Below are positions 53,478 through 62,606 of a stretch of 64,000 nucleotides of DNA, piece by piece (position 1 is the stretch's first letter; each line of letters opens with the position of its first letter). The DNA is from Rhodococcus opacus B4 (GTDB lineage: Bacteria; Actinomycetota; Actinomycetes; Mycobacteriales; Mycobacteriaceae). Location of the stretch: the NCBI RefSeq assembly GCF_000010805.1, contig NC_012522.1, positions 1,426,001 through 1,490,000 on the forward strand, read 5' to 3'. The position numbers and the translations under genes were made by a program. The notes beneath the pieces were generated by a model that was given only the letters and a program-made list of their open reading frames with translations, had not been told where the DNA came from and searched no databases.

Positions 53478-53510
53478 ATGAAGGTAAGTAGAACTAATTT
53501 GTTCCTCTAG
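53478..53510 (+). CDS. Ten-residue leader peptide (candidate translation attenuator)
   Basis: MKVSRTNLFL is encoded right after a perfect AGGAGGT ribosome binding site with 4-nt spacing. Its stop codon lies 10 bp before the start of the metallo-hydrolase gene. Of its ten codons, GTA, AGT, AGA, ACT, AAT and TTG are types that high-GC actinomycetes use rarely. A strongly initiated short frame made of slow codons beside a gene start is the layout of a regulatory leader peptide. The downstream gene has a weaker ribosome binding site (AACGAGGT). Confidence 0.5.
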   Translation: MKVSRTNLFL

Positions 53511-53520
53511 GCAACGAGGT

Positions 53521-54525
53521 ATGCAGATGAACGACGCGGCACCGATCGGAGACGGGATCTTCCAGATTCCGGTCCCGATCACGGACAATCCCCTCGGTCA
53601 CACACTCGTGTACGCGATGGAATCCCCCGGCGGCCTGATTCTCGTCGACGCAGGCTGGGACGACGACAACGCCTGGAAGGGCCTCACCTCCGGGCTCGAG
53701 GCGATCGGGCACTCGGTGAAGGACGTAGAAGGCGTCGTCCTCACTCACTTCCACCCCGACCACACGGGCCTGTGCGGGCGGGTCCGGGAGGCGTCGGGTG
53801 CGTGGATCGCCATGCACGAATCCGATCACGAGATGTTCGAGCACATGTCGACCGGTCACGGTCCCGAGTGGCTGGACTTCCAGAAGGCCAACATGACGCG
53901 CGCCGGCGCCGGCCCCGCAGACCTCGAGGCCTTCGAGAAAGCCGCGAGCGGCAAGCCGCCGGCGGGTCCCGAGTCGGCCCCCGACCGTGTTCTCGTCGAC
54001 GACGAACTCATCGCTCTCGTCGGCCGCAACCTGCGCGCCGTCTACACCCCGGGTCACACCCCCGGACACGTCTGCTTCTACCTCGAAGACGCCGACGTGA
54101 TGTTCACCGGCGACCACGTCCTGCAGAAGACGACACCGCACGTCGGCAACTTCGTCTACCCGCTCGAGGAGCGCGACGGTCTGGCCGAATTCATGGACTC
54201 GCTGCGCCGCGTGCAGACCATGGACATCACCCGCGGCCTCGGCGCCCACGGCATCCCCATCGACGATGTCGCGGGCCGCGCCGGCGAACTGATCGAGCAC
54301 CACGAAGAGCGACTCGACCACCTGTACAAGGCTTTCGGCGACGACAAGATCACCGTGTGGCAGGTCGCCGAGCGCATGAAGTGGTACAAGCCGTGGGCCG
54401 ACATCTCCCCCATGGGCAAGGGCATGGCGCTGTCCGAAGCAGCGGCCCACCTTCGGCACCTCGTCGCCCGCGACCTCGTCGCCCAGGTCCCCGACAGCGA
54501 GCCCGCCGTCTTCGCTCGCCGCTGA
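53521..54525 (+). CDS. Metallo-beta-lactamase-fold hydrolase
   Basis: The 334-residue protein has the metal-binding motif THFHPDH (H76, H78, D80, H81), TPGHTPGH near residues 180-187 and FTGDHVL near 198-204, so it is an active dinuclear MBL-fold enzyme. A C-terminal winged-helix-like extension of about 70 residues (HHEERLDHLYKAF onward) is typical of the Ulilysin/hydroxyacylglutathione-hydrolase-like group with a C-terminal helical domain. The substrate is unknown. It is preceded by a leader peptide and followed by a long hairpin terminator. ATG 53521 or ATG 53527 may be used; the first follows AACGAGG. Confidence 0.87.
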   Translation: MQMNDAAPIGDGIFQIPVPITDNPLGHTLVYAMESPGGLILVDAGWDDDNAWKGLTSGLEAIGHSVKDVEGVVLTHFHPDHTGLCGRVREASGAWIAMHESDHEMFEHMSTGHGPEWLDFQKANMTRAGAGPADLEAFEKAASGKPPAGPESAPDRVLVDDELIALVGRNLRAVYTPGHTPGHVCFYLEDADVMFTGDHVLQKTTPHVGNFVYPLEERDGLAEFMDSLRRVQTMDITRGLGAHGIPIDDVAGRAGELIEHHEERLDHLYKAFGDDKITVWQVAERMKWYKPWADISPMGKGMALSEAAAHLRHLVARDLVAQVPDSEPAVFARR

Positions 54526-54571
54526 CACGTGAGCGGCAAAGCGTCCCCGAGGACACTTTGCCGCTCACGTG
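54526..54571. terminator. Long hairpin between converging genes
   Basis: CACGTGAGCGGCAAAG and its complement form a 16-bp perfect stem around a 14-base loop that itself contains GTCC/GGAC. The right arm overlaps the stop codon region of dinB. It probably ends transcription of both the metallo-hydrolase and dinB genes. Confidence 0.75.
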
Positions 54572-55608
54572 GGTGGGGTCATCTCCAACCGCACGCCGAG
54601 GAGTCGTACTTCCCGGTCGAGGTCGAGCCTGTCGACCAATGCTGCTGCCGCGTCGGCGATCACGTCCGGATCGAATGTCGGCTCGGGCAGCGGCTTGCTC
54701 GTCGTGTGGGTGTCGAACGGGGCATAGCGCACCTTCAACGCCACCCGCACCGCCTTCCGGTTCTCCGCGAGGATGTCCTCCCTGACCCGGGCGGCGAGGC
54801 GTCGGATCTCCTCGGTGACGGCCTCCCGCCCGGCGAGGTTCTGCTGGAACGTCGTCTCCCGGCTGTGCGACCGCGCCACCCACGGCTCGGCCGAAACCGG
54901 GGAGTGATCGATGCCGCGACCGATCCGCGCGTACCACGGACCCATGGTCGGACCGAGGGTCGCGGCCAACTCCTGATCCGACGCGTCCGCCAACTCCCGC
55001 ACGGTGCCGATGCCCAGCGCGGCAAGCTTCTTCGCCGTCTTCTTGCCGATCCCCCACAACGCGTCGGTGGGACGCTCCCCCATGACGTCGAACCAGTTCT
55101 CCTCCGTCAGCCGGTAGACGCCCTGCGGTTTGCCGAAGTCCGTCGCGATCTTGGCGCGTAACTTGTTGTCGCCGATACCGACTGAGCAATGCAGCCCGGT
55201 CGCGTCGAGGACGGCGTCGTGGACACCTCGCGCGAAGGCCTCCGGGTCGTCGGTCTCGACACCGAGAAACGCCTCGTCCCAGCCCATCACCTCCACTACG
55301 ACATCCAGCTTCCGCAAGGTGTCCATCACGACGCCCGACACCTCGGTGTAGGCCTCGGCGTCGACGGGCAGGAACACGGCGTCGGGAATCTTCCGAGCTG
55401 CGATCCGCATCGGCATTCCCGAACCGACGCCGAATTCACGCGCCTCGTACGACGCCGTCGACACCACCGCACGCTCGGTGGGATCCCCGCGACCGCCCAC
55501 GACGACCGGAAGTCCCCGCAGTTCAGGGTGCCGTAGCACCTCGACCGCGGCGATGAACTGGTCGAGATCGACATGCAGCACCCACCGGCGACGCGGCGGT
55601 GTGCTCAT
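54565..55608 (-). CDS. dinB: DNA polymerase IV (DinB), Y-family
   Basis: Translesion polymerase that copies past damaged DNA. The 347-residue protein has the Y-family palm motif HVDLDQFIAAVE at residues 12-23, ASYEAREFGVGSGMPM near 52-67 and the catalytic VMGWDEAFLGV with acidic residues near 108-116. It also has an ALWGIGKKTAKKLAALGIGTV helix-hairpin-helix near 180-200. It is shorter than the usual 350-450 residues and has no recognisable beta-clamp-binding tail, so it resembles the shorter actinobacterial DinB paralogues. ATG 55608 is the start. A hairpin lies at its 3' end. Confidence 0.92.
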   Translation of the reverse strand: MSTPPRRRWVLHVDLDQFIAAVEVLRHPELRGLPVVVGGRGDPTERAVVSTASYEAREFGVGSGMPMRIAARKIPDAVFLPVDAEAYTEVSGVVMDTLRKLDVVVEVMGWDEAFLGVETDDPEAFARGVHDAVLDATGLHCSVGIGDNKLRAKIATDFGKPQGVYRLTEENWFDVMGERPTDALWGIGKKTAKKLAALGIGTVRELADASDQELAATLGPTMGPWYARIGRGIDHSPVSAEPWVARSHSRETTFQQNLAGREAVTEEIRRLAARVREDILAENRKAVRVALKVRYAPFDTHTTSKPLPEPTFDPDVIADAAAALVDRLDLDREVRLLGVRLEMTPPT

Positions 55609-55685
55609 GAAGCCAGTGTGCCGGAATCCGCAGGCAGACCACCGGCGAATCCGCCAGTTCGGCCGCGCCGTTCAAGCCCGCGTCT

Positions 55686-55874
55686 TTACCACTCCCCGCG
55701 TTCCCACAGTTCGTCGGCGTAGTCGCCGAGATCGCCGCGCACCAGCCTGCGAACCTTGCCGAGCTTGCGCAGCGTCGGGATGGTCTCGCGTGCAGCGACG
55801 CCGATGCCACGGCGCTTGCGCGGGGAACAGAGCGCGCAGCCGCGGTACGTCCGTGACGGGTGATGGGTAGGCAT
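55686..55874 (-). CDS. Small basic CxxC protein, hypothetical
   Basis: The 62-residue protein is basic with a CALC pair (residues 13-16) and a C-terminal acidic, Trp-containing end (DELWERGEW). A GGAGGCG ribosome binding site sits directly before ATG 55874, which supports a real gene. The middle is a helical ARETIPTLRKLGKVRRLVR stretch. I recognise no family. It lies between dinB and the next hypothetical gene on the same strand. Confidence 0.6.
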   Translation of the reverse strand: MPTHHPSRTYRGCALCSPRKRRGIGVAARETIPTLRKLGKVRRLVRGDLGDYADELWERGEW

Positions 55875-55911
55875 AGCGCCTCCGATGGTGACTCCGCGAA
55901 AGGCGAAGACT

Positions 55912-56364
55912 TCAGAATACATCGGTGGAGGCCGACGGTGGCAGCAACTCGTCGGGAAAGCGGTACGAACATCCGAGTTCGCTGGTGGACCGGGTGCCCC
56001 AGTTGTCCCGGAACCAGGCCACGCACGTGTTCGCGATGAGGTTCACGTCGCGGCTGAAGAGGTAGCCGTCCGTGCAATCTTCGAAGTGGCCGTCGAATTG
56101 CCACCTGTCGAGTGGCAGGTTTTCGGAAGAATAATCGGCGAGCAGCAAATGCCCGAGCTCAACACGTGATCGACGAAGCATCAGCACACCGTCGGCCAGT
56201 ACCTGAATCTGCGCGCAGACGACTTCCTGGTCGTCGTCCTCACTGATGTAGCTGTTCGGGCCGATCTCGACGATGAGCGCGACCGGTTGATCGACCAGCG
56301 AACCCGTCAACCACTCGAACATTCCCGCCCACGAAACCTCGGGCAACTCGGTGGAATCGACCAT
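55912..56364 (-). CDS. Acidic hypothetical protein (TY-Chap or immunity-like)
   Basis: The 150-residue acidic protein has alternating hydrophobic strands and charged loops: WAGMFEWLTGSLVDQPVALIVEI, YISEDDDQEVVCAQIQVLADGVLML and LLLADYSSENLPLDRW. Near the C-terminus it has VNLIANTCVAWFRDNWG. The pattern resembles small immunity or chaperone-like proteins that sit beside toxins or secretion genes, but the resemblance is weak and I do not assign a function. GGGAAGG lies 8 nt before ATG 56364, which is why I chose that start over the neighbouring GTG and ATG. Confidence 0.5.
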   Translation of the reverse strand: MVDSTELPEVSWAGMFEWLTGSLVDQPVALIVEIGPNSYISEDDDQEVVCAQIQVLADGVLMLRRSRVELGHLLLADYSSENLPLDRWQFDGHFEDCTDGYLFSRDVNLIANTCVAWFRDNWGTRSTSELGCSYRFPDELLPPSASTDVF

Positions 56365-56592
56365 CGTCATCACCTTCCCGTACTCGCGACCACGCAGGGA
56401 GCGTCGGGCGCCTCCCCCTGAGTCGTATCAAAGCAGAAGGTTCCGACACATGTGGGCCGAAATCGTTCTCGAGCGCACTGTGTCGACCGCGCGAATGACG
56501 TGATCGGGAGCAGCGCCCGGGGGTCGGACAGGCCGAATATGCTGTCTCCGCAACTTGTTCGACTTGCCGGCACCGACTTCCGCGTTGCGGAT

Positions 56593-57990
56593 CTACATCG
56601 ACAGCACCATCTGTGCGAAGAGGCGACCCCACTCGGGGTCCATCGGCTGGTCGCGCTGGACCCAGCCCTCGACCATGGCGCCGGTGAGTTCGAGGAAGGT
56701 GATCGTGGGGCGGGCGATCCAGAAGAGTTCTTCCCGGCCGACGATGGTGCCGTCGCTCGTCTGCCAGCCGAGGGCGGCGAGTCCCTCGGCGACCACGTCC
56801 CGGCGTTCGTCTGACGAGGTGCCGGCGGCGAGGGTGAAGAGCACGAGGTATCCGGCCTCCCGCTCGATCTGCTCGGACCCCAGCGGCAGGCGGTCGATCA
56901 GATGACACCACAACCGGAAGCGGTCGTTCGCCATCGAAGTCCCGAGATTCGTCCGAACCAGCTTTCCCTTGTACTTGCGGACCAGTCCGAGCGTCTTGGC
57001 GTACTCGCGGAGCAGGTGGACGGGCCGCTGGTCCGACTCACGGTTGCTTGTGGCGGGCCAATCATCGAATCCCGGCAGCGTCTGCCGCATCTCCGCCACC
57101 ACGGCGGGTGGCAGATAGCCTGCCTGGGTCAGGGTGATGCCGTCGGACCCGATGCGCTGCAGGAACCATCGCAGATGCAGGGTCGCCTTGTCCTGGGTCT
57201 CCTTGATGTCGCCTAGCCGGTCGGTGAGGTGGGCGTGCTCCAGAAGCGAAAAGAGATGCGGGGCAGACTGATGCGGGATTCGGCGCAGCAGTTCCGCGAA
57301 CTTCGAATCCGTCACCGGGCCGTGGTCGCGGATCACGGCCTCCAACCGGAGGTTGCGGTTCACCACGTCGGCGGCGAACGATTCGGGCGCGAAGCCCGGC
57401 CCCACCCACGCTCCGGCATCATGATGACCGGGGTGTGACGGCGTCGCAAGGACCTTCAACAGGTCGTCGTATCCGCTCGGTCCGCCACAATCCTCGGGCG
57501 GGCAGGCGCGGGCACCGGCGAGGCACGTGACGGTCGGCGCCGGACCGCCGGTCTCGACCCGCTCGAGCACGATCGTGTGCTCCCAACCGTCCCCGAAGTC
57601 GTACAGATACGACAGCAACTCGCCGGGTTCGGCCAGAACCTGATCGAGCCGCACCCTGTCCTCGCGCACCTCGTCGTCCTCGTTGACGTAATCCTCGTCG
57701 GCGCTGTCGCGCATCTCGTACCGCTCCGAGGCGGGCGGCTCACCGCCGACCCACGAATGCAGGTGACTGTCCTGCCAGCCCATCACCGTCTGCACGATCG
57801 GGTGCAACTCGTTCAGGAACAGGTTCGACGGCACCACGAACTGACGCCAGATCGGCGGAGACACGTCGTCGAGTTCGACGCGCAGGTGGTAGCTCGCGAC
57901 GGCGCGGCGACCCCGCCTCTCCGACGGCCGGACGATCATCGGCACGTCGGGGACGACGGACAGGTGTCGGCGTTTACCCGAAGCGGTCAT
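56593..57990 (-). CDS. Plasmid pRiA4b ORF-3-like protein, N-terminal domain type
   Basis: The 465-residue protein starts with a pRiA4b ORF-3-like domain at about residues 30-195. Landmarks are YHLRVELDDVSPPIWRQFVVP, LHPIVQTVMGWQDSHLHSWV and YLYDFGDGWEHTIVLERV, including the conserved W-R, HLH and DFGDGW motifs. The C-terminal 250 residues form a helical region without a known family. Proteins with this domain are common on plasmids and integrated elements, and their function is unknown. A second, differently arranged member starts at 62607. The gap 56374-56592 downstream contains nothing that I recognise. Confidence 0.82.
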   Translation of the reverse strand: MTASGKRRHLSVVPDVPMIVRPSERRGRRAVASYHLRVELDDVSPPIWRQFVVPSNLFLNELHPIVQTVMGWQDSHLHSWVGGEPPASERYEMRDSADEDYVNEDDEVREDRVRLDQVLAEPGELLSYLYDFGDGWEHTIVLERVETGGPAPTVTCLAGARACPPEDCGGPSGYDDLLKVLATPSHPGHHDAGAWVGPGFAPESFAADVVNRNLRLEAVIRDHGPVTDSKFAELLRRIPHQSAPHLFSLLEHAHLTDRLGDIKETQDKATLHLRWFLQRIGSDGITLTQAGYLPPAVVAEMRQTLPGFDDWPATSNRESDQRPVHLLREYAKTLGLVRKYKGKLVRTNLGTSMANDRFRLWCHLIDRLPLGSEQIEREAGYLVLFTLAAGTSSDERRDVVAEGLAALGWQTSDGTIVGREELFWIARPTITFLELTGAMVEGWVQRDQPMDPEWGRLFAQMVLSM

Positions 57991-58051
57991 GGCGTCATGG
58001 TAGGCGGGAGGCAGCGGTGTCCGGCACAAGTGGTGACGATAGCGTGAACGC

Positions 58052-59218
58052 ATGCCCGTGTCCGCAGTTCTCGCAGGTCGGTACCAGTTGCGGGGAGTGC
58101 TGGGCCGCGGCGGGATGGCCGACGTCCACGACGGCTGGGACCTGCGCCTCGAGCGGCCGGTCGCGGTGAAGGTGCTGCGCCCGGAACTCACGTCCGTCCC
58201 CGACACCCGCCGGCGGTTCGAGGCCGAGGCGCGGCTGGCCGCCACGCTGAACCACCCGAACGTGGTCGCCGTCCACGACTGCGGTGAGGACGCCGGAGTG
58301 GCGTACATCGTGATGGAACGCCTGCCCGGACGGACCCTGGCCGACGAGATCGCCGCCGGACCCTTGCCCGAGGCGCGGGTGCGGTCGATCCTCGCCGACG
58401 TGCTCGCCGCCATCGGCGCCGCTCACTTAGCCGGGATCCTGCACCGCGACATCAAACCGGGAAACGTGCTGTTCACCGCGACCGGCGCGGTGAAGGTCGC
58501 CGACTTCGGCATCGCGAAGAGCGCGGCGTCCGACCACACGGCGACCGGACAGGTGCTGGGCACCGTCGCCTACCTCAGCCCCAATCGGATCACGGGGAAC
58601 CCGGCAAATCCCGCCGACGACCTCTACGCAGTCGGGGTCGTCGGCTACGAAGCCCTCGCCGGGCACCGGCCGTTCGCCGGCGACAACATCCTCTCGCTCG
58701 CCCGTGCGATCACCGACGGCGCGGCCCGGCCCCTTCGCGAGATGCGTCCGGACGCCGACCCGGCCCTCGTGCACACGATCGAACGGGCGATGGCCCGCGA
58801 TTCGCGGCAGCGGTACGCCGACGCCCAGTCGATGCGGGCCGCCGTCCTCGGAACGCCCGTCCCCCAGACGAGAGCATTCACGCCCAGCACAACCGTCCAC
58901 GAACTACCGCCCGAGCCGCCGCGACCCCGCCGGCGGACCGGGCTGATCATCGCCGCCGTCGCCGCACTTCTGATCGCGGTCGTCGTCGGAGCGCTGGCCA
59001 TCGCGTCGCAGAACCGGGACGGCACCGTAAGCCCGGCCACCACCACGGCCGTCAGTCCGCCGCCGGCACCCGTGTCTGGCCCGCCCAGCACCGTCGAGGT
59101 CAACCCGGTCGCACCCGTCCCGCCGGTGAACGCCCCGAAGCCAGGTCCGGGAAACGGCAACGGCAACAACGGGAATGGGAACAACAAGACCAAGGACAAG
59201 GAGAAGGACGGCAACTGA
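58052..59218 (+). CDS. Transmembrane serine/threonine protein kinase (Hanks type)
   Basis: The 388-residue protein has a complete kinase domain: Gly-rich loop LGRGGMADV near residues 17-25, catalytic Lys K40 and HRDIKPGN at 131-138. The DFG of DFGIAKS is at 151-153, and GTVAYLSPN is in the activation segment. A single membrane helix near residues 309-331 leads to a Pro/Thr-rich and Asn/Gly/Lys-rich external tail without PASTA domains. This resembles the short mycobacterial PknF/PknI-like group. Its substrates are unknown. It starts at ATG 58052, divergent from the pRiA4b-like gene. Confidence 0.9.
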   Translation: MPVSAVLAGRYQLRGVLGRGGMADVHDGWDLRLERPVAVKVLRPELTSVPDTRRRFEAEARLAATLNHPNVVAVHDCGEDAGVAYIVMERLPGRTLADEIAAGPLPEARVRSILADVLAAIGAAHLAGILHRDIKPGNVLFTATGAVKVADFGIAKSAASDHTATGQVLGTVAYLSPNRITGNPANPADDLYAVGVVGYEALAGHRPFAGDNILSLARAITDGAARPLREMRPDADPALVHTIERAMARDSRQRYADAQSMRAAVLGTPVPQTRAFTPSTTVHELPPEPPRPRRRTGLIIAAVAALLIAVVVGALAIASQNRDGTVSPATTTAVSPPPAPVSGPPSTVEVNPVAPVPPVNAPKPGPGNGNGNNGNGNNKTKDKEKDGN

Positions 59219-59243
59219 CCCGGACCGCGCGATGCCCTTTCAC

Positions 59244-60152
59244 TCACGCAGGGGCGCTCACTCCGCGGCGCGCGTCGACGGCGGCACGCACGGCCGGCGC
59301 GACGTCGGTCGCGAACTTGCTGACCTGCGCGGGGTCGTCGCCGTCGGTGCCGAAGACGAACGTGTCCATGCCCGTCTCCACCACGAGATCCGTCAGTTGG
59401 CTCACCCATTGCTCGGTGGTCCCGTGGAACAGCGTGTCCGACGGAGTGTCGCCCACCCGCCCGAAGATGTTGTAGGCGCGGACGATCGAACTCGGATCGC
59501 GGCCCGCGTCCGCGGCGCCCGCGTCGATCTTCGCGTGCATGCCGGGCAGGACGTCCGGCGGGAAGTAGGAGCTCGACGGAACCCATCCGTCGGCGGAACG
59601 GCCCAGCGCACGCAGCAAGCGCGGCCCGCCGACACCGAGCCAGATCCCGATCGGATGCGCCGGGACAGGCCCGGGATGCACGCCGGCGAGGCGGTAGTGC
59701 TCACCTTCGGAATACACGGCACGCTCACCGGACCACATGAGGCGAATCACCTCGACCGCCTCCTCGACCGCCGTCGCCGCCTGGCCGGGCGTGCGAACGT
59801 CGCCACCCATCGCCCCGATCGCATCCCAGAAGGCGCCCGCACCCAACGCCAGTTCGAACCGGCCGCCCGACATCACGTCGAGACTGGCCGCGGCCTTCGC
59901 CATCACCGCGGGCGGACGCAGCGGCAGGCACGCGACGTCGGGAAACACGCGCACCCGCTCGGTCCGGGCGAGCAGGGTGCCCATCAGCGAGAAGGAGTCG
60001 AGGAACTTCGCCTGATACGGGTGATCCTGAACGGCGACGAAATCGAGCCCGGTCTCGTCGGCGAGCGCGGCGAGTTCGAACGTGTTTTCCAGCAACTCCA
60101 CCGTAGGGGTGACGAACACGCCGAACTGGAGGGTTCTGCCATAATCGGTCAT
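59244..60152 (-). CDS. LLM-class (probably F420-dependent) oxidoreductase
   Basis: The 302-residue protein has the luciferase-like monooxygenase TIM-barrel pattern. It shows LAALADETGLDFVAVQDHPY near residues 26-45, VMSGGRFELALGAGAFWDAI near 92-111, and the HPIGIWLGVGGPRLLRALGRSADGW stretch, given here as motifs IWLGVGGPR and SADGWVPS. These features match F420- or FMN-dependent enzymes common in actinomycetes. The substrate is not predictable. ATG 60152 is the start; the longer frame upstream is not conserved-looking. Confidence 0.87.
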   Translation of the reverse strand: MTDYGRTLQFGVFVTPTVELLENTFELAALADETGLDFVAVQDHPYQAKFLDSFSLMGTLLARTERVRVFPDVACLPLRPPAVMAKAAASLDVMSGGRFELALGAGAFWDAIGAMGGDVRTPGQAATAVEEAVEVIRLMWSGERAVYSEGEHYRLAGVHPGPVPAHPIGIWLGVGGPRLLRALGRSADGWVPSSSYFPPDVLPGMHAKIDAGAADAGRDPSSIVRAYNIFGRVGDTPSDTLFHGTTEQWVSQLTDLVVETGMDTFVFGTDGDDPAQVSKFATDVAPAVRAAVDARRGVSAPA

Positions 60153-60246
60153 CGCGGTCGCGCCCCTCTCGGTTCCCGGACTCCTTCGATCATCCACCAC
60201 CTCGCCCGCCGGGAACACCCGGTTCGTGGCCCGGCATAGTGGGTTC

Positions 60247-60597
60247 ATGACATCCGAAGACACGACCGCCGGCTCCGCACCCGACGTCCGGGACGCGCCC
60301 GAACACCACCGCTTCGAAGTCCGTGTCGACGGTGAGCTGGCCGGGTTCACCGAGTACCTCGACCACGAGAATCAACGGATCTTCTTCCACACCGAGATCG
60401 GCGAACAGTTCGCGGGCCGCGGCCTGGCCAGCGCCCTGATCCGCAGCGCGCTGACGGAAACGGTCGGGGGCGGCAAGCGGATCGTGCCGATCTGCCCGTT
60501 CGTCGCCCGCTACCTCGAGAAGCACGACGACTTCGCCGACGACGTCGACGCCGTCACCCCGGCCGCGATCGAGGCGGTGCGGCACCGGCAGCGCTGA
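60247..60597 (+). CDS. GNAT-like acetyltransferase domain protein (YjdJ type)
   Basis: The 116-residue protein is the short GNAT variant of the YjdJ/NATD1 group. HRFEVRVDGELAGFTEYLDHENQRIFFHTEI is followed by the acetyl-CoA loop FAGRGLASALIRSALTE, and PICPFVARYLEKH closes the domain (family hallmark). Human and bacterial relatives have no defined substrate. ATG 60247 is preferred over GTG 60226. Its stop codon lies inside a 23-bp tandem repeat that also contains the stop codon of the converging NhaA gene. Confidence 0.87.
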   Translation: MTSEDTTAGSAPDVRDAPEHHRFEVRVDGELAGFTEYLDHENQRIFFHTEIGEQFAGRGLASALIRSALTETVGGGKRIVPICPFVARYLEKHDDFADDVDAVTPAAIEAVRHRQR

Positions 60598-60638
60598 TCA
60601 GAGTGCGCCGCCGGCGCTGATCAGAGTGCGCCGCCGGC
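60593..60638. repeat. Perfect 23-bp tandem duplication spanning two stop codons
   Basis: The unit GCTGATCAGAGTGCGCCGCCGGC, written here as GCTGATCAGAG plus TGCGCCGCCGGC, occurs twice head to tail. The first copy holds the stop of the GNAT gene and the second the reverse-strand stop of the NhaA gene. Before the duplication the two genes would have shared overlapping stops. Confidence 0.85.
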
Positions 60639-62489
60639 GCCGCGGGCCTCCTCGAGCCGACCGATGAGGGTCGCGGCGTCGTAGGGACCGGTGTGCCGGG
60701 TGAGGTCGGTGCCCGTCGCGCCGAGGTAGAACGTCGGGGTCCCGTGGAAGTCGCTCGACTCGGCGTCCAGTTCGTCGTCGTCGACGCGATGGAGGTATTC
60801 GCCCTTGCGGATGTCCTCCTCGAACCGGTCCGTGTCGAGTCCCAGCTCGGCCGCGTACCCGAAGATCTCGTCCTCGGCTAGGGCGTCGCTGTTGGCGAAC
60901 AGGTGGTCGTGCATCTCCCAGAACCGTCCCTGCGCGGCCGCCGCCTCGCTGGCCTGTGCGGCGAATCGGGCGTGCGGGTGCACCTCGTCGAGAGGCAGGT
61001 GCCGGAACACGTAACGCAGTTCGTCACCGAAATGCGCGCGCACGTCCCGGATGCTGCCGGTGGCCTTGCTGCAGAACGGGCATTCGAAATCGCCGTACTC
61101 GACAAGGGTGAGCGGCGCATCGGCCGGGCCGCGCACGTGATCGCGGGTAAGGGCGACGGGCCGAAGGAGGGTGAGCCCGGGCGCCTTCGTCGGCGGGTAC
61201 CGCCAGTCCGACAGCCGGAACAGCGCCCAGCCGAGCACCGTCGCGATGACGGCCGCCGTCAGGACACCGACCCCGGCCTCGTTGGCCAGCTCGGGAGAGT
61301 CGATGGCGAGGTCGACGATGAACAGAGAGATGGTGAAACCGATGCCGGCCAGCGCGCTGCCGCCGGTGATCTGCGAGAGCGTCAGCCCGGGTGGCAGGCT
61401 TCCCGGCCGCAGCTTCGAGAAGACGGCGGTGGCCGCGGTGATGCCGACGAGCTTGCCGACCACCAGCCCGAGCACGATGCCCCACGCCAACGGCGACCGG
61501 GCCGCGTCCGCGAGGGTCTGCCCGGTGATGACCACTCCCGCGTTGGCGAGCGCGAAGATCGGGACGACGAGGAACGCGGTGTACGGCTGGTAGAAGCGCA
61601 GGAGTCGCTCGTTGACGGACACCGCACGCAGCACCCCGAGTTGCGCGGCGCGGGCGTAGTCGGAGTTGGGTGACTGCCGGAACGCGCGCGTGAGTTCCCC
61701 CGCCCGCTCCACCTCGCTTCGCCGCGGCGGATACACCGGCAGGATCAGCGCGATCAGCACCCCGACGAGGGTGGGATGGACGCCCGACTCATAGAACGCC
61801 ACCCAGGTGGCCGCCGCGACCACGAAATAGGCGACACCCCGCCACACCTCGAGCTTGCGCAACTGCATGATCAGCAGCAGTCCCACGCACCCGAGAAGCA
61901 GGGGTCCGAGCCGCAGGTCGTCGGTGTAGAAGAACGCGATGATCGCGAGGGCGCCGATGTCGTCGGCGACGGCGAGGGTCAGGATGAACAGGCGCAACCG
62001 GGCGGGGCATCGGGGCCCGACCAGCGCGAGCGCCCCCAGCACGAACGCGGTGTCGGTGGAGACCACGACGCCCCACGCGGCCGCCTCCTCCCCGGTCGGA
62101 TTGAGTACCAGGAACAGGGCCGCGGGCAGCGCCAGACCGGCAATGGCGGCGAGGATCGGGACGGCGGCGCGGGAGCGGTCGGTGAGTTCGCCGATCGTCA
62201 GCTCCCGTTTCACCTCCAACCCGACGACGAAGAAGAACAGCGTCATCAGCCCGTCGTTGACCCAGTGCTTCAGGTCGAGGCCGACGCTGTAGTCGCCGAT
62301 CTGGATCGTCACCGGCGTGTGCCAGAACGACTCGTACGAATGACCGATGTTGGCCCACACCAGCGCGAGCACTGTCGCGACGAGGAGGAAGCCGGCCGAC
62401 AGCTTGTCGTCGTCGGTGTCGTCGCGGATCTCGGCCAACCGCATCGACAGTCGCCGAAGTGTGGTGGGGCTGCTCTGGTCGACCGTCAT
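60621..62489 (-). CDS. nhaA: NhaA Na+/H+ antiporter fused to a DsbA/thioredoxin-like domain
   Basis: The 622-residue protein has an NhaA antiporter domain at about residues 25-430. Features are [31 protein letters not shown], the conserved [14 protein letters not shown], and [19 protein letters not shown], with the adjacent ion-binding aspartates of AVADD. A C-terminal thioredoxin-fold domain carries CPFC (ECPFCSK) and a cis-Pro GTPTFYLG near the end. The fusion is known in actinobacteria and may give redox control of the antiporter. ATG 62489 is the start. The gene converges on the GNAT gene and shares a tandem repeat with it. Confidence 0.93.
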   Translation of the reverse strand: MTVDQSSPTTLRRLSMRLAEIRDDTDDDKLSAGFLLVATVLALVWANIGHSYESFWHTPVTIQIGDYSVGLDLKHWVNDGLMTLFFFVVGLEVKRELTIGELTDRSRAAVPILAAIAGLALPAALFLVLNPTGEEAAAWGVVVSTDTAFVLGALALVGPRCPARLRLFILTLAVADDIGALAIIAFFYTDDLRLGPLLLGCVGLLLIMQLRKLEVWRGVAYFVVAAATWVAFYESGVHPTLVGVLIALILPVYPPRRSEVERAGELTRAFRQSPNSDYARAAQLGVLRAVSVNERLLRFYQPYTAFLVVPIFALANAGVVITGQTLADAARSPLAWGIVLGLVVGKLVGITAATAVFSKLRPGSLPPGLTLSQITGGSALAGIGFTISLFIVDLAIDSPELANEAGVGVLTAAVIATVLGWALFRLSDWRYPPTKAPGLTLLRPVALTRDHVRGPADAPLTLVEYGDFECPFCSKATGSIRDVRAHFGDELRYVFRHLPLDEVHPHARFAAQASEAAAAQGRFWEMHDHLFANSDALAEDEIFGYAAELGLDTDRFEEDIRKGEYLHRVDDDELDAESSDFHGTPTFYLGATGTDLTRHTGPYDAATLIGRLEEARGAGGAL

Positions 62490-62606
62490 GTGTCCCCTCG
62501 CTTCCAGTTCCGCCGCTGGTCAGCCTAACGCCGCTGCCCATTAGCCGTTCCGATGTCCGATCTGGCGGCCCCGACTACCCGAACTCGCCCGCGATTCCAT
62601 CTCGCC

